Source: Ophiura sarsii (Eukaryota > Echinodermata > Ophiuroidea > Amphilepidida > Ophiuridae). Taken from it: a DNA stretch of 64,000 nt. The stretch covers positions 4,651,607-4,715,606 of the forward strand of contig CM069448.1 of the NCBI GenBank assembly GCA_035610835.1, in the 5' to 3' direction. This document shows positions 1-11,791 of this stretch, piece after piece. Every line of letters begins with the position of its first letter. Position 1 is the stretch's first letter. The notes below the pieces were generated by a model, which saw nothing but the letters and a program-made list of their open reading frames with translations, was not told the DNA's origin and searched no databases. A program made the translations under genes and the position numbers.

Positions 1-1690
1 AAAGCAAAAGACACTTTTTATACCGATTAGTCTTAGGGCATGACATTTGGTGCATAAAATAAGCACAGGATCTGGATTATAATTACACAACGTTATACTC
101 CAACATGCATGCATTAATAACTATTGATATCAATCAGGTCACAAATTTTAGACAGCCTGCCTCTTTCTCATATAAAGGGCAATACCAGAATCCTAGGTGA
201 CCAAAGTACCTTATTTATACTAGTTATATAGCTACTAGTACCACTCACCATTTTGGACAGGTGTTCCACTTTTTGGGCAGCTAAAATTAACCTTAACCCT
301 ACCAAATACCACAAAATACCATGGCAGAGACTATAACAAAAAACTAGCACATTGCAATTTAATTTTGCTGATTGTTTTCATCCTCAAGAATTTTCCTGAG
401 CAGTCAAATTAAATCGCTGCATTTAAATTTGAATTGCCATGAAGCCCTTTCTAAACTCCAGGTGGTCATGGAATACCTTTAATTTATTTAAAAAGAGCTA
501 TTATTAATCTTCAAATGATGATTAATCTAAATTCTACCTGGTAAACGGTAATCAGGCAAATTGACAGAGTCCCCAGAATAAACATTATTATATTCTCATC
601 AATTGGTGGCAGCAGTGGGATTCATTCAAACATAAAGTCTATCAGTAGAGGCTGTTAATATTAAAATCAGTGATTGGAGAAGTATGGCCCAAATTACCAA
701 AAGCATTCTACAAAAAAAGAGGACAGGATTAGAATTGTAAACCTGTAGCGGTTACTTTCAGACCTGCATGTAACTAGTGCTAGCTTAACCCAAGTTTCTT
801 TTTGAACATATTAAATTGAGTTTGAATTGGATTTTCACAATGTGAAGTATAATAATGCGATGAAAATGAGATTATCCCAAACGTCCGACACAAGTCTTAT
901 CACGCTGAACAAATGTCAATCCACAAGTTGTAGTTTCCATTAGACCTTTTCCAACAATTCAATGTTACTGTTAGTGTTACACCAGGGAGTTTAATAGTAA
1001 TGGGAGAGGCTATTCGAATCGCAAATATGAAGCCTGGTCATATGGGCGTGATTTCGCAAAATGTACCTTGCAAAATGGGGGCGCTATCTTGACAACGCCA
1101 TGATTGACAGCACAAAAGTCCTGGATAAGCTTTAGAATACCCTACCATTTGTAGACCTCACTGTGTAAGTGTATGGGTCGTTCTTTAAAAGCCCCCATTG
1201 AAAACATGCAGTGGTAGGGTTATAGGAACTCCGCATATGTACCTTGTAAATTGAGGGCGAAAAACAGGCTTCAATGTCGGCAATGGGAATCTGTGTAGTG
1301 GCACCGACCTGGTTACACCAGCTCCTCCACTTGCACTATATAATATTTAATTATATGAGCCTATTCCAATTAAATAAATAATTAATAATTGAATTGAATT
1401 GTGACAGCCAAACATTAAACAAAAATAGAACTCAGTCATCAAAATGGTTCTGTCTGACCATCGCTGCTTCTGAAGTTCATACTTATATTAGAGTCAAATA
1501 CCAGTTTAAAGGCCATATTTAGTGTTTTCTCACAACTTGTTCGATTGTGATTCTGAACATATATAGCTCCTGTGCAAGTTTGTACGTGTAGTACCCGGAA
1601 GTAGTAGACCACACAATGCAAACACACAAGGCCCGGCTGCAATAAATCAGAGTAAATACACAACACACACAGATGATACCCAGTATTTCT
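1..1690. other. Non-coding, probably intron of the minus-strand gene
   Basis: No supported exon is seen. Bases 280-330 resemble part of the element at 25,640-25,690 (shared TTAACCCTACCA, then ATACCAC), so this is at least partly repeat-derived. ORFs here are short and have no recognisable motif. Confidence 0.4.
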
Positions 1691-1697
1691 TTCTTAC

Positions 1698-1751
1698 CTC
1701 ATCAAAACTCTCTCTGAGTTCAGTTCTTTGCTCTTCTGTTAACTTATCCAT
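1698..1751 (-). CDS. First coding exon of a putative EF-hand (calmodulin-like) protein, partial gene
   Basis: On the minus strand an ATG at 1751-1749 opens 18 codons reading MDKLTEEQRTELRESFDE, followed directly by a strong donor (GTAAG at 1697-1693), so the exon ends in phase 0. An in-frame TAA lies a few codons upstream, which supports this start. The peptide resembles the N-terminal helix of calmodulin/troponin-C-like proteins (LTEEQ...E...F), which precedes the first calcium-binding loop; that assignment comes from family knowledge and rests on a short stretch. The next exon must lie at lower coordinates and I found no convincing one down to base 1, so the gene probably continues outside the window. 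It points away from the CCHCR1-like gene. Other helical proteins starting with a similar peptide cannot be excluded. Confidence 0.5.
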
Positions 1752-2330
1752 TGTCGAAATGGTGATCTGTGGGTTGAATTTACTTTAAATCTCTTTTGAA
1801 TGTGATCTTTCCGACTGTACTTTTAATAACGAATTCGCCAATTTCGTCTTCAAACAGTCAGTAGTTGGTGACGGCATGTATCACTCATCGACCTCTAGAG
1901 TACCGCCCGCTAGTAATTCTAGATCTATTGTTATTATTTCCCTAAACTTCTTTTAAAGATTACTGAATTCGCTAAAATTTTACTTTTTTAACATTTTGTT
2001 TCAAAAAGTATAATGTAGGCTGGTTATATGCATTATTTTATTGACAGTTGTGAAGCTTCCTTTAAGCTAGCAGGACGAAAAGTGTATATTTTAAGAAAGA
2101 TATCATTTCATGATATAAAACACATATACAAGGGATCAGGGATCGCCTTCAATTTGAAACCACCTGTGAACTATCATAGGGGGCGGGAAGTTTCAGATGA
2201 GTTGCCCTGCAGCTTTGGTCGGTTGGTCGGGTTGTTTAATTTTAAACAATCACAAATAGGAAAACTTTAAAATTAAAGGGGCACCGAGAGATTGCCTAGA
2301 AAATTTAAATTTGGCATAAAATGAATTGCT
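1752..2330. other. Intergenic, possible promoter side of the minus-strand gene
   Basis: This is the sequence directly upstream of the minus-strand ATG. I see no clear TATA box, tandem array or coding exon. It is the likely 5' flank of that gene by position only. Confidence 0.3.
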
Positions 2331-2737
2331 TTAAAGGGACATTAAGTGGTGTTGAAAAGTTTAAATGTTTAAAAATTTACTTCAGAATTCAAGATGAACA
2401 TTAAAAATCGCCATTATTGTTGTTTCTACTAACAAAAAACACAGCAAAACTAGATTAAAACAATATCATCGCTATTTATTGAAAAACGCCCTCTATGCAA
2501 ATATGGTTCGCGTTATGTATCACGCGTACTGCACGGGGATACTGTCGGACGTAAAATGCTGGTCCCGCGGGACCAGCATTTTTTGAATCGCCGTTTTCTT
2601 GTACAAAGAGAGCTGATTTTTCTTAATCCTTATAGGTGTAAGTTCATACATGTAATACAATTATAAAAATAAACTAATCTCAGTTTTTATCATAATTGAG
2701 GGCGCTGCCTCCAACACATCTCTTAGTGTCCCTTTAA
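2331..2737. mobile_element. MITE with AAAGGGACA terminal inverted repeats, TTAA-flanked
   Basis: The ends are inverted copies (TTAAAGGGACATTAAG on the left, the complement of CTTAGTGTCCCTTTAA on the right), both bordered by TTAA. It carries an internal perfect palindrome, GCTGGTCCCGCGGGACCAGC, at 2,558-2,577. There is no ORF. A truncated second copy lies at 9,271-9,526. The TTAA borders suggest a piggyBac-type target, but this is inference. Confidence 0.7.
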
Positions 2738-4690
2738 TAGACAAGGTACTTTGTGTATGTATATTTTTGTAGATTTAAGATCATTGTTGTATTTTTGCTT
2801 TATAATCTTTTATTCATTTGTTGTACAGCGCTTTGAGTTTAGATCTCACTAAAGTAACGCACTCTATAAATGTGTATTATTATTATAGGAACCCTGAAAT
2901 GTAATTTCTGGGGAAAAGGTTGAATGATGGCGCTAGATAGAAAAGAAATTTGGATGAAGCAATATGTGGCAAGTGGTGTCAAATCATGACATTTTACACG
3001 ACAGACTGTAAATAAAGGTAAATTCAGCGGGTAGTGTATGTCCGAGTTAGGTGCACTGAAAAAATGAGTTACTTCCTTTTGTCGCGACGGGCAGTATAAA
3101 CCTTCCAGGAAAATTGAGGGCAAACACCCATTCGTATCTCTCAGACTTAATTCTTGACTAAAATCAAACCAAATAACTATACATTCATTGCGAATTTGTG
3201 CCTGGCTGGATTCTCGACCGTCGAGGCAAGGCATTTCTTAAAGCTAATAATATTATTACTATATAACATAAATATATGGTCGTTTTAATAATTATAATAA
3301 CTAGCGGGCACCAGCGCTTCGCGCTGGACCCGCTAGAAGATTTCACGGGGAATAAGTAAACAAAGCGTAAGAAAATTTGATACAATAATATCAAGAACAT
3401 GTCCTACATGTATACATAATCCAGACGGGGCCCTAAATAATCCGAATATCGCAGGTGCTTTTGATAATCCAGGTATACATTGCCTTAATCTAGGTAGGCC
3501 TACGTTTGTGTTTCCAGATACCTATGTAGGCCTCCCATGAGACCTGAAATGCAGGTACCCGTTGTCCCATTATATCCAGGGACCCCATAGGCCTAAGCCC
3601 TACCCCCTAATCCAGTTACCCTAGGTGCCCTTAATAATGCACCGGATACCACATAATCAAGGTAGGCCCACTGCAGTGTGCCGTTATCTCGAGATACCCA
3701 GGTGCCCATACTTTATCATAGTCAAGTAAATTAAACGCGGGTGCCGAAGATAGCGGACAGTAAAAGTCATATCACAATAGGCAGAGGTGAGTAATATCAA
3801 AGCGTTATAAATGTTTATATAAATATCAAGAGTATGTCCTTAAATAATTCAGGTACTAAAGTGCCCTTGATATAATGTAAGTGACATGGTGCCCTTAATA
3901 CACCATGAGCCTAGGCCCAATGTGCTCTTAAATAATACAGATACCCAAGTTCCTAATCCAAGTAGGCCTTCTCCATCAACGTGTTCTTAATACCCCAAGT
4001 TATACTCCTGTCAGCGCATGTCTCTACCTATTTTGTACCCCAAATAATAAAAAGTTGAATTTTAATGTCAAAATTGAAAGTTACTTAAAATTAGCTTTTA
4101 AATGTCTCCCCCGATTCTTTTATTGCCCCGCCACCCCGTTTTCCTCCTTTAACATTTTGGTGCTGGTGAAAGTGTCGCCACTGCCCATATGCACATCTGT
4201 ATCCAGGTAATTCAGTAGGCCTACGTTCTGAGCGTTATAGTTTTATAGTCGGTCGTTTAGTTTTATGGTCGGCGGAGTCTATCATCAAGATCACTTGTAC
4301 CATTCCACGCTTGTACTTGAGCACAATGTGTGCCATCCGGGTTTTGTTTGGCCTATTTACATTAAATACATTAGTCCTCCAATAGGCATGTGGGGCCTTA
4401 ACGTATATGTATAGTCCCTTTATCATGTTTTTGCTGTGTTCTATAAAGCCTCCCGAGATACTACCTGAGTGTTTTTACACCCGTTAAAATCCAGTTATCA
4501 CTGGTGGCCCACCTGCGCATAGTATATCCAGGTAATTTGAGACTCGTTTTATAGTGAACCCCGTAATCCAAATACCACGGATGCCCTATCATGATAATGT
4601 ACCACACGTTCCGTTTATCCAGATGCCCCATGTGCCCTTATATCCAGATTATCAAGTAAGGGAAGGGAAGTGCGGAGAGGAAGAGGTGGC
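2738..4690. repeat. Degenerate repeat-rich non-coding region
   Basis: From about 3,415 to 4,010 and again 4,490-4,660 the sequence cycles through variants of TAATCCAGGTACC and GTGCCCTTAATA at irregular 25-45-base spacing, which looks like a decayed minisatellite. A short perfect hairpin (CTAGCGGG ... CCCGCTAG) sits at 3,302-3,336. Bases 2,828-2,885 (GCGCTTTGAG ... TATTATTATTATAGG) resemble a SINE-type 3' tail also seen at 28.55 kb. No gene was found. Confidence 0.45.
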
Positions 4691-4698
4691 TTTAGGGT

Positions 4699-4956
4699 AT
4701 ACACTATTAGAAAAAAGGGTGCTTCAGAGGGGTTCTTGGCTGTCCCGTATATGGTTTAAAGGTTCTTTGATTTTAAAGGCCCCAAAAGGTTCTGTAGAGA
4801 ACCTTTAGAGGTTCTAAAGACCAATGTTTGCCCATATTTTGCCCATTTTGAACCTTAAAATGGTTCTTTTTGGAACCTTTTAAGGTGATATAAAGGGTTC
4901 CATACGGGACAGCCAAGAACCCCTGAAGCCTTAAGCATCCTTTTTCTAAGAGTGTA
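4699..4956. mobile_element. MITE with about 50-bp terminal inverted repeats
   Basis: The left arm starts TACACTATTAGAAAAAAGG and the right arm ends CCTTTTTCTAAGAGTGTA. Both arms carry GGTTCTTGGCTGTCCCGTAT in inverted orientation. The interior consists of GGTTCT/AGAACC hairpin repeats. The TA borders fit a Tc1/mariner-type target. There is no coding capacity. Confidence 0.75.
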
Positions 4957-5330
4957 CGGACTGCCTGCTTTCACCCTGCCACGTTACAATGTGCAGTTTG
5001 TGCCACAAACGCGTACACACTTTGTCTGCGTCATTACGTGTGCGCCGAAACGCGTGCGCCATGTTAAACGCGGTCGAGCAGCACAACATACGGTTGGTAT
5101 GGTACCGCCAGTTTCTTTATCGTTAGCAAACTCCGCGTTCATCTATGTTATTAATGTGAAAGTGTCACTTTAAGATCTGCGTAAGAGTTTTTGTTTACAT
5201 TTAGAAAATGTCGTAAAATATTTTAATTTGTTGACCGTATAGTCCCGTATAAATGCTTGTTACTATGCGTTCTTTAAGAATAACAAACAGCCGCATATAC
5301 AGAAATGTAGCTATATCCCTGAAGAAAATA

Positions 5331-6060
5331 TTTTGGGTTCGCCGATGATGCCCTTGTTTACAGAGAGATTGATGAGGATGATGACAAAATTAAATTTCAG
5401 GAAGACCTGAATGCCCTTAGCAAATGGGGCTCTTTGTGGCAAATGTCATTTAACACAAACAAGTGCTTTATTATGCACTTTACAAACAAAAAACTCCCAA
5501 CATTAACATCATATAATCTTTGTGGTAACACACTCAGTGCTGTGGACTCACACCCATATCTTGGTATTACTTTCAGTACTGATATGAAATGGAGCAAACA
5601 CATACAAGAGATAACAAACAGCTGCAAAAGGGTTCTTGGGGTTATCCGCAGGAATTTCAAATCTTGCTCCCAGGATATAAAATCAATTCTGTACTTGGCC
5701 CTAGTCCAAGTCCAACCAAAGTTGAGATATGGATCAGCTGCATGGCATCCCATCACTAAACAAGATGACCATCGCCTCGACATGATTCAAAGATCCGCTG
5801 CAAGAATGTGCATGAACGACTATTCAAGAGAATCCAGCGTCACAGCCATGCTAGAGGAGCTAAAGTGGACCAGCCTTGAAACCAAACGCGCCATAATACG
5901 ATTAACTATGATGTTCAAAATTAGTCACTCCCTTGTTGACATAAATTGGCAAGACCACCTCACTAAGCCCCAACGACTTCTAAAAAAGACTCACACACAA
6001 TCCTATCAACGACAATCTACCAGAACTCGGACCTACGACCGCAGCTTCTTCCCTTGGGGG
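5331..6060 (+). pseudogene. Non-LTR retrotransposon RT fragment (CR1/jockey-like), 5'-truncated
   Basis: An open frame from about 5,331 starts inside the RT palm motif (GFADDALVY; the FADD box equals YxDD) and runs on through the thumb region with YLGITFSTDMKWSKHI, then LRYGSAAWHP and LDMIQRSAARM. These are the usual C-terminal blocks of CR1/jockey-class reverse transcriptases. The fingers, endonuclease and ORF1 are missing, so this is a dead 5'-truncated copy. After about 6,050 the frame enters unrelated sequence and stops at 6,115-6,117. Similarity is strong for the superfamily; the exact clade is not certain. Confidence 0.75.
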
Positions 6061-6289
6061 AGGAGGGGATACGACAAGACGAGAGGGGAGGCATGCGAGG
6101 GACAGAAGAACGTTTGAAGTTTATTGGGAGTTGGTCGGGATACATACGCGTACGTACGTTGACGAGAAATCTGATATTTTGGAGGTAACTTTATAATAGT
6201 TTAACTTCTTTCTGGCATAGGCCTATATATAAAGCCAATATTTATCAGAAATAAAGTGATTGCTTTTCAATAAAATATTGCTCAAAAGT

Positions 6290-6499
6290 ACATACCAAAT
6301 CGCACCAAATGGGTTCGAAAATTGAAAAAAAATCCAATCCCGAGGGGGCACATCCCTCCTCAGACTCCCCCTGTTCGAGCTTTTAAACAATCTATACTTA
6401 AATTAAATCAAGAATGCTCAACTTCTTTCGTGTATTGATAAAAAACAAAATATTTATTGGAAATGAAGGGGTGGCTTTTCGATAACATTGGTCAAAAGT
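6290..6499 (-). repeat. Dispersed copy of the 225-bp repeat family
   Basis: In reverse complement this matches the unit of the 55.3-56.5 kb array: the gaacaggggg-gagtctgagg start, a stretch of C, TCGAACTCATTTGGTGCGAT, then CAATAAATATTTTGTTTTTT. It continues at 6,869-6,920, after an insertion (6,500-6,868), with the start of a second unit. Confidence 0.75.
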
Positions 6500-6868
6500 C
6501 AGGGCCGTCAGAAGGGGGGGGGGTGCGTTGGGTGCGGACGCACCCCCCTTGAAAATCTCTTCTTTTTTTTTAAGGTAAAAATGGCGTTTTTCTTAGTTTC
6601 AAATTTCAATGATAGTAAAACTATTCATAAAACATTGACTACAGTGCTTTTTGGACTGCTAAATTTTGTGTCCGTGCGACATTTTTTGACGTGCAAAATT
6701 TTTTGACTCCCCCCCCCCCCACCCCACTTACGTGAAATTCACGAGGTGACTGACTTGGAAAAAATTTGGGGCAACCTTTTACGAAAAAAAACCCCTACCT
6801 ACGCCACTGCTTCCGGTAAAAAATCGTGAAAACGCACCCCCCTTGGGCAAAAGCTGCTGACGGCCCTG
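6500..6868. mobile_element. Nested MITE, TIR CAGGGCCGTCAG, AAAGT target duplication
   Basis: It begins CAGGGCCGTCAG and ends CTGACGGCCCTG. AAAGT is directly repeated at 6,495-6,499 and 6,869-6,873. The sequence on both sides joins into the 225-bp repeat family found at 55 kb, whose uninterrupted form has AAAGT once at this point, so the insertion is confirmed internally. A C-rich and a G-rich tract lie just inside the ends. Confidence 0.75.
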
Positions 6869-6904
6869 AAAGTATACACCAGATCACACCAAATGAGTTC
6901 GAAA

Positions 6905-7735
6905 ATTGCCATCTAGTTAAGCTTAAATGTTGAAATGTTGAAACTAATATGCGCGAAGCTCGCAAAAATTGTGATTTTGAACACTAAAAAGGTACAGTTT
7001 AACGTTTTAAACGTCCTCTACATAATATTTAAAATATTTGGTGTGGTGTGAGAGCCATTACAATGTTGAAACCTGCAGAAAAAATGCGCGCGAAGCGAGC
7101 AAAAAAGAAAGAAAAAAAAAAGAAAGAAGTTTTGGAACTAAAATGGTCATTTAAAACTTTCCTGAAGCCATCTTGTTCAGCTTGAATAATGAAATATTGA
7201 AACTAATACGCGCGAAGCGCGCACAATTGGCATTTCTAACACTTAAATGGTCCAGTGTGACGTTTTTAACGTCCCCCACACAATATTTGGTGTGTTTCGA
7301 GACCCATTAGAATGTTGAAACCTGTAGAAAGATTTTAAGTTTTAAAACTAAACTGGTCATGGAAAACTTTCCTGAAGCCATCGTGTTCAGCTTGAATAAT
7401 GAAACATTGAATCTAATACGCGCAGGGCGCGCCACAATTGATTGGCATTTTGAACACTTGAAAGGTCCAGTATGCAGTTTTTAACGTCCCCACATAATAT
7501 TTAAAATATTTACGGGGGTTCGAGACTCATTATAATGTTGAAACCTGTAGGGAAAAAAAAGCGCAAATCGAGCGAAAAAAGTCAGTTTTTTAACTAGAAT
7601 TGTCTAGTTCCTGACGCCATCTTGTTAAGCTTGAAACATTGAAATACGTGCAAATCGCGCAATATTGGCATTTTTAACACTAAAAAGGTCCAGTTTAGAG
7701 TTTTTAACGTCCCCCACATTAAAATGGGGGCGTGA
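6905..7735. repeat. Diverged tandem repeat, about 3.5 units of 200-230 bp
   Basis: Repeated landmarks are AATGTTGAAACCTG, then GCGCGAAGCG, CTTGTTCAGCTTGAA, GTTTTTAACGTCCCC and AATATTTGGTGTG. Units start near 6,905, 7,165, 7,375 and 7,610. The last runs into a poly-C tract (7,756-7,778). ORFs here are shadows. Confidence 0.65.
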
Positions 7736-7911
7736 CCCCGTAAGTAACCCTCGTAACCCCCCCCCCCCCCCCCCCCCACGCCCCATTTGTTGCGCCGCCT
7801 ATATGCCCCTACCCTTCCTCTGGCCCCAACTACCTCCTTCTTCGCCTCTTCCTCCTTTTTCTCCACTTCCTCCTTCTCCTTTCCTCCTTTTTTTAAAACT
7901 CTTTTGTCAAT

Positions 7912-7953
<42 letters not shown>

Positions 7954-8115
7954 TGGCCCTGGATTTCACATATCCGGTAAAAGCTTTCGGTATAAATTGT
8001 AAGATTTTAACAGACTATTTTCAATTCTATCGATTAATTTCGGATAAAATACACATTATGAGTGTGCGCAATCAAAATATAATAAAAAATGGGAATGATT
8101 TGAAAATATTGTAGT
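7736..8115. repeat. Poly-C and poly-G tracts in non-coding DNA
   Basis: A run of about 20 C lies near 7,758-7,778 and one of about 40 G at 7,912-7,951. Between them is a C/T-rich strand. Proline- and glycine-rich ORFs arise from these tracts and are not taken as genes. Confidence 0.7.
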
Positions 8116-8456
8116 TTTAGGGACCGTTCATTATTTATGGTGGAGGGGGGGGACAAATTCGAGACTCGTATGTCCCCCTACTAACCAATAGATTTTTACA
8201 CCACCCCCCCCCCCCCCCCCCCCCCCCTCCCCCAGGGGCGGACTGGCCACTGTGGCGTTGTGGCGATCGCCACATGGGCCGCTTGGTTTTGGACCTCTCA
8301 GGGCCGGTTACTCAAATTTTGTGGCCGTGCGAAAATTTGTGACTGTGCGAAATTTTGTGACCGTGCGAAATTTTTTGACCCAACATATGAAAGTTACATG
8401 ACCCCCCTATATTTTACCCAACCGCCCCTCCACCATAAATAATGAACGGTCCCTTA
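8116..8456. mobile_element. MITE with AGGGACCGTTCATTATTTAT termini
   Basis: The left end AGGGACCGTTCATTATTTAT is repeated inverted at the right end (ATAAATAATGAACGGTCCCT), about 30 bp including the G/C-rich inner part. The inside holds a poly-C tract (8,198-8,232) and repeats of GTGCGAAATTTTGTGAC. There is no ORF. Confidence 0.75.
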
Positions 8457-8466
8457 AATCGTCGTA

Positions 8467-9162
8467 TTATATTGGTCCGTCCTGAGTTTTGGGATGTAAA
8501 TAAAAGGCCGAAATCGCTACCTCAAATAAATCACGTAATATTGAACAATCTCTTCTAAGTTCTCTCTTCTTCTTCCAGATAAGCGTCAACTTCAAAGGTT
8601 GACGACTTTGACACTGTGTGTGTGCGGTGTGCAATTAGTCGAAATTTTTGTTCAGAGCTTCTTTGAAGGCTGCTGGTGATGCCCAGCGGGCACACAACCG
8701 TATTTCAACGTTGAATCAACGTTGATATAACGTTGCAACGTTGATTCAACGTTGATTCAACGTTGAAATATGGTTGGGCTTATAACGCTGCTTTCTGGAA
8801 GGAGGTTCCAATCTCGGATAGTGCGTGGAAAGAAGCTGTTTCGGTGATAGTCACTTATATTGATCCGTCCTGAGTTTGGGATGTAAATAAAAGGCCGAAA
8901 TCGCTACATCAAAAAAAATCTGGGACTTAAATCACGTAATATTGAACAATGCTCTTCTTCTTCTCTCTTCTTCTTCCAGATAAGCGTCAACTTCAAAGAT
9001 TGAAGACTTTGACACTGTGTGTGCGCGGTGTGCAATTAGTCGCAATGTTTGTTCAGAGCTTCTTTGAAGGTTGCTGGTGATGGGCTTATAACGCTGCTTT
9101 CTGGAAGGAGGTTCCAATCTCGAATAGTGCGTGGAAAGAAGCTGTTTCGGTGATAGTCACTG
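8467..9162. repeat. Two-unit tandem duplication, about 300 bp per unit
   Basis: Unit 1 (8,467-8,855) and unit 2 (8,856-9,162) share landmarks ATCGCTAC, CACGTAATATTGAACAAT, CCAGATAAGCGTCAACTTC, CTTATAACGCTGCTTTC and GGTGATAGTCACT. Unit 1 is longer because it carries a short insertion at 8,682-8,775. Confidence 0.85.
8682..8775. mobile_element. Short palindromic CAACGTTGA insertion element
   Basis: About 94 bp beginning CCCAGCGGGCACACAACCG with arms TATTTCAACGTTG / CAACGTTGAAATA around repeats of CAACGTTGATT. The sister unit of the tandem duplication lacks it, which defines its borders. It is too short to encode anything. Confidence 0.75.
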
Positions 9163-9270
9163 CGGGATTATCTAGTCAGACACTTGTGGCTATAATTTTG
9201 ATATGTTTTAGCGGGCATCCCTTGAGAATAATCTCTGTAAATGTCATAATAGATGAAACGTTTCAGTATC

Positions 9271-9526
9271 TTAGGGACACAAAGTAGTGTTGAAGTGTAT
9301 TTTTTAAATTAATACTTCAGAATTCAAGATGAACATTAAAAATTACCATTATTGTTGTTTCTACTCACAAAAACACAGCAAAACTTGATTAAAATAATAC
9401 CAAAAATAATACCATCGTTATTTTAATATTGAACCTTTTCTTAAAAACGCCCTATGTAAATATGGTTTCCGTTATTTATCACGCGCGCTGCAGGGGGACA
9501 CTATCTGACGTAAAATGCTGATCGCG
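9271..9526. mobile_element. Truncated second copy of the 2,331-2,737 MITE
   Basis: It shares AGGGACA, TACTTCAGAATTCAAGATG, CCATTATTGTTGTTTCTACT and TATCACGCG with the first copy. It ends at the position of the first copy's internal palindrome, so the right half is absent. Confidence 0.75.
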
Positions 9527-9593
9527 GCCTGGAGGTTTGTCAGGGGTGGGTGTGCCACTGAGCTTGCCGATCGGGTCCACTTTTAAATTGAAC

Positions 9594-10365
9594 TTAGTCA
9601 GCATAGAATTGGTGGCGCTGTTCTACCGGTAAGGCGTAATTCTGGCGTAATTGTAGCAGACGACGCGACGCTGGCCACGCGTCTCTCAGACGACCCAAGG
9701 GGGCACACCACTAAATATCTCCTCCATTGAAATACACGCGTTTCGGCCCTTTTTCAAAACCGTATTTTTACCCCACGTAACAATGATGGAAGTTTTTATT
9801 TCGCATGAATGTATTAGATATGTGTTGAATTTTATTTTAAACTTGATTTTTCTTGACCCATCTAGATGAAATTTTTCGCTACGGGCACCTAAACAGCGCC
9901 CTCACCATTTTAAACCGATATTTTCGCTTCCTCACCGGTTCCGGCAACGATATCCTTCCGCAGCCTAGGCACCCGTGCGTATTCGATTCCGACGATTTTT
10001 GACCACATTAGCAATGCTGAGGTTCTATTCTATCTTTTTCATAAAAAATAAGCAAGATTTACTTCTATTTGCTTCCCCTGGGACGATGATCAAATTGATA
10101 CGGTACTATTTCTCCGAACCATACACCAAACGCGCAAGGATTTAGTGTAGTGCCCATGGCAACGGGAGTGCACCATTTTGAATTATTTTTAACAGTCATC
10201 GCCCGGTTAACGATAAAAATTCTTCTAATTATGATGAATTTGTCAAAATGATAAGTTTAATATTCGCGATTTACGTGAATATTCACTACGAATTCAAAAT
10301 GTAGGTTTCGCGTGGCCACCGTCGTCTGTGTAAATCTACAGCGCCCCCAAACCTATGCTGACTAA
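9594..10365. mobile_element. Non-autonomous element, TIR TTAGTCAGCATAG
   Basis: The left end TTAGTCAGCATAGAATTGG is followed by GGCGCTG. The right end in reverse complement reads TTAGTCAGCATAGGTTTGGG followed by GGCGCTG. The 770-bp interior has no long ORF and is relatively CpG-rich. Confidence 0.65.
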
Positions 10366-11506
10366 CAATTCCGTTAAACCTGGTTAAACATTGTTAAACG
10401 CGTTAAACGCCGGTCACCGACGCATTCCAGACGATTATCATAATTTATTCAAAAGAACCGTTTTCGCTACGTAGGCCTACGTTAGTATACGTCTTTCCTA
10501 TCCCAAAGTTAATAGTATCCCTGGGTTTGTCTCGATCTCGTAGGCCGAGTTGTTTTGGGCGAGTTGTCTCGTATACCGAGCCGAGTTGTCCTGATTCCTT
10601 TTAAAATCCCTATTCAACATGGCGCTAAATCTGAATCCGCCGTCACTGTTTCTTAAACCTCCGAAAAAAGGTTTGTAATGTGTCAAACAGACTAGTTAAT
10701 TAATTGTTTGAATTGATTGAATGAATCGATGATCTTATACTTATACACTTTGAGGTGCCACACTTAGCTAAAACCGATCTATTAGATTCATGTATACTAT
10801 ACTTTCAATCATATAAAGTAAACTTATCTAAACTGATTCCTTGCAGTGCAAGTCCAAGTTGCAGGTGGCCAAATTGTCCCACCGATTTAGTGGGCAAATT
10901 CGGCCACCAAGACAAAATGCATAATAAATTCACTATTTTTCATGTTTGAAACCCAAAACAATTGTTCCAATGGAGTAAAAATCTGTTGGGGTAAGGTCTA
11001 TTATGTTTGATTTCCTGTTTGTTTTAATTAATCTATTCTATCTATAAATAGGCCTATTCGATGGGAAGAATTCATTTATATGTATATATGAATATTGTCG
11101 CACTGTGTATTTCCTGAAACCTAGAAATACTTGGAATATTTGTGTACAGGTAACAGACCTGGGATGATCCCTGCTCTTTACGATGAGGTCTGCAACCAGG
11201 GTGAATCGTCTGAATACACGGGACCAGCGGCTTTACGTGATCTCTCCGACTCCTAACCACGACGCAACTGACATTCACTGTATAGACCTGCTCTAGAACA
11301 TTTGTGTACACTTACCTGGGTTATGCATGTGCTATGTACTGTTATTGCATCCTAGATAAATTTTTCAGCTCCATAAATGCTACTCAAAATGAAATATTAT
11401 GATATAAAATCGGCCCTAATCACAGCGAAAATCAAGAACTCGTCATGACCTCAATGAGAGGCGTGATATCTCCATGCACTATATCTGGGTGGATCCACAA
11501 GCCTAA
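10366..11506. other. Non-coding; no gene seen
   Basis: No exon is supported. Bases 10,840-10,880 (CCTTGCAGT ... GGTGGCCAAATTGTCC) are similar in inverted orientation to 15,955-15,990, suggesting two halves of a repeat or related termini. Confidence 0.4.
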
Positions 11507-11635
11507 TAAAGGTATATTATGTGATCTTTCCAGGGAACGCCCTCAACATCGAGAAAAAAAATGGAAAGAAGATTTTCTTGCAGATTTACTCTGATCATAA
11601 GGCTAATGAAATATGATTCCCAGTTTCCCGTTTCA
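11507..11635. mobile_element. Half copy of the foldback element family
   Basis: It shares AAAGGTATATTATGTGATCT, AGAAGATTTTCTTGCAGATT and CTGATCATAA with the arms of the 11,792-12,173 element, then departs. A complementary piece (GGGAAACGGGAAACTGG) lies at 12,455-12,475. Confidence 0.65.
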
Positions 11636-11791
11636 TATTTTTAAAAGAGTGGGTAGGTGTCTATTTCATTATTCATTATTCATTATTTCACTCAATTTCA
11701 TTATTGCATCTGAAAGGGGTGTTAACTACTAACTACCTATTGATTTGTATATATTACACCTTAATTAACACTTTAACACTTTGAAAAACAA

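Noticed and set aside
2028..2270. 80-residue ORF as a gene
   Set aside because: No motif, no splice context, and it lies in AT-rich repeat-flanked DNA.
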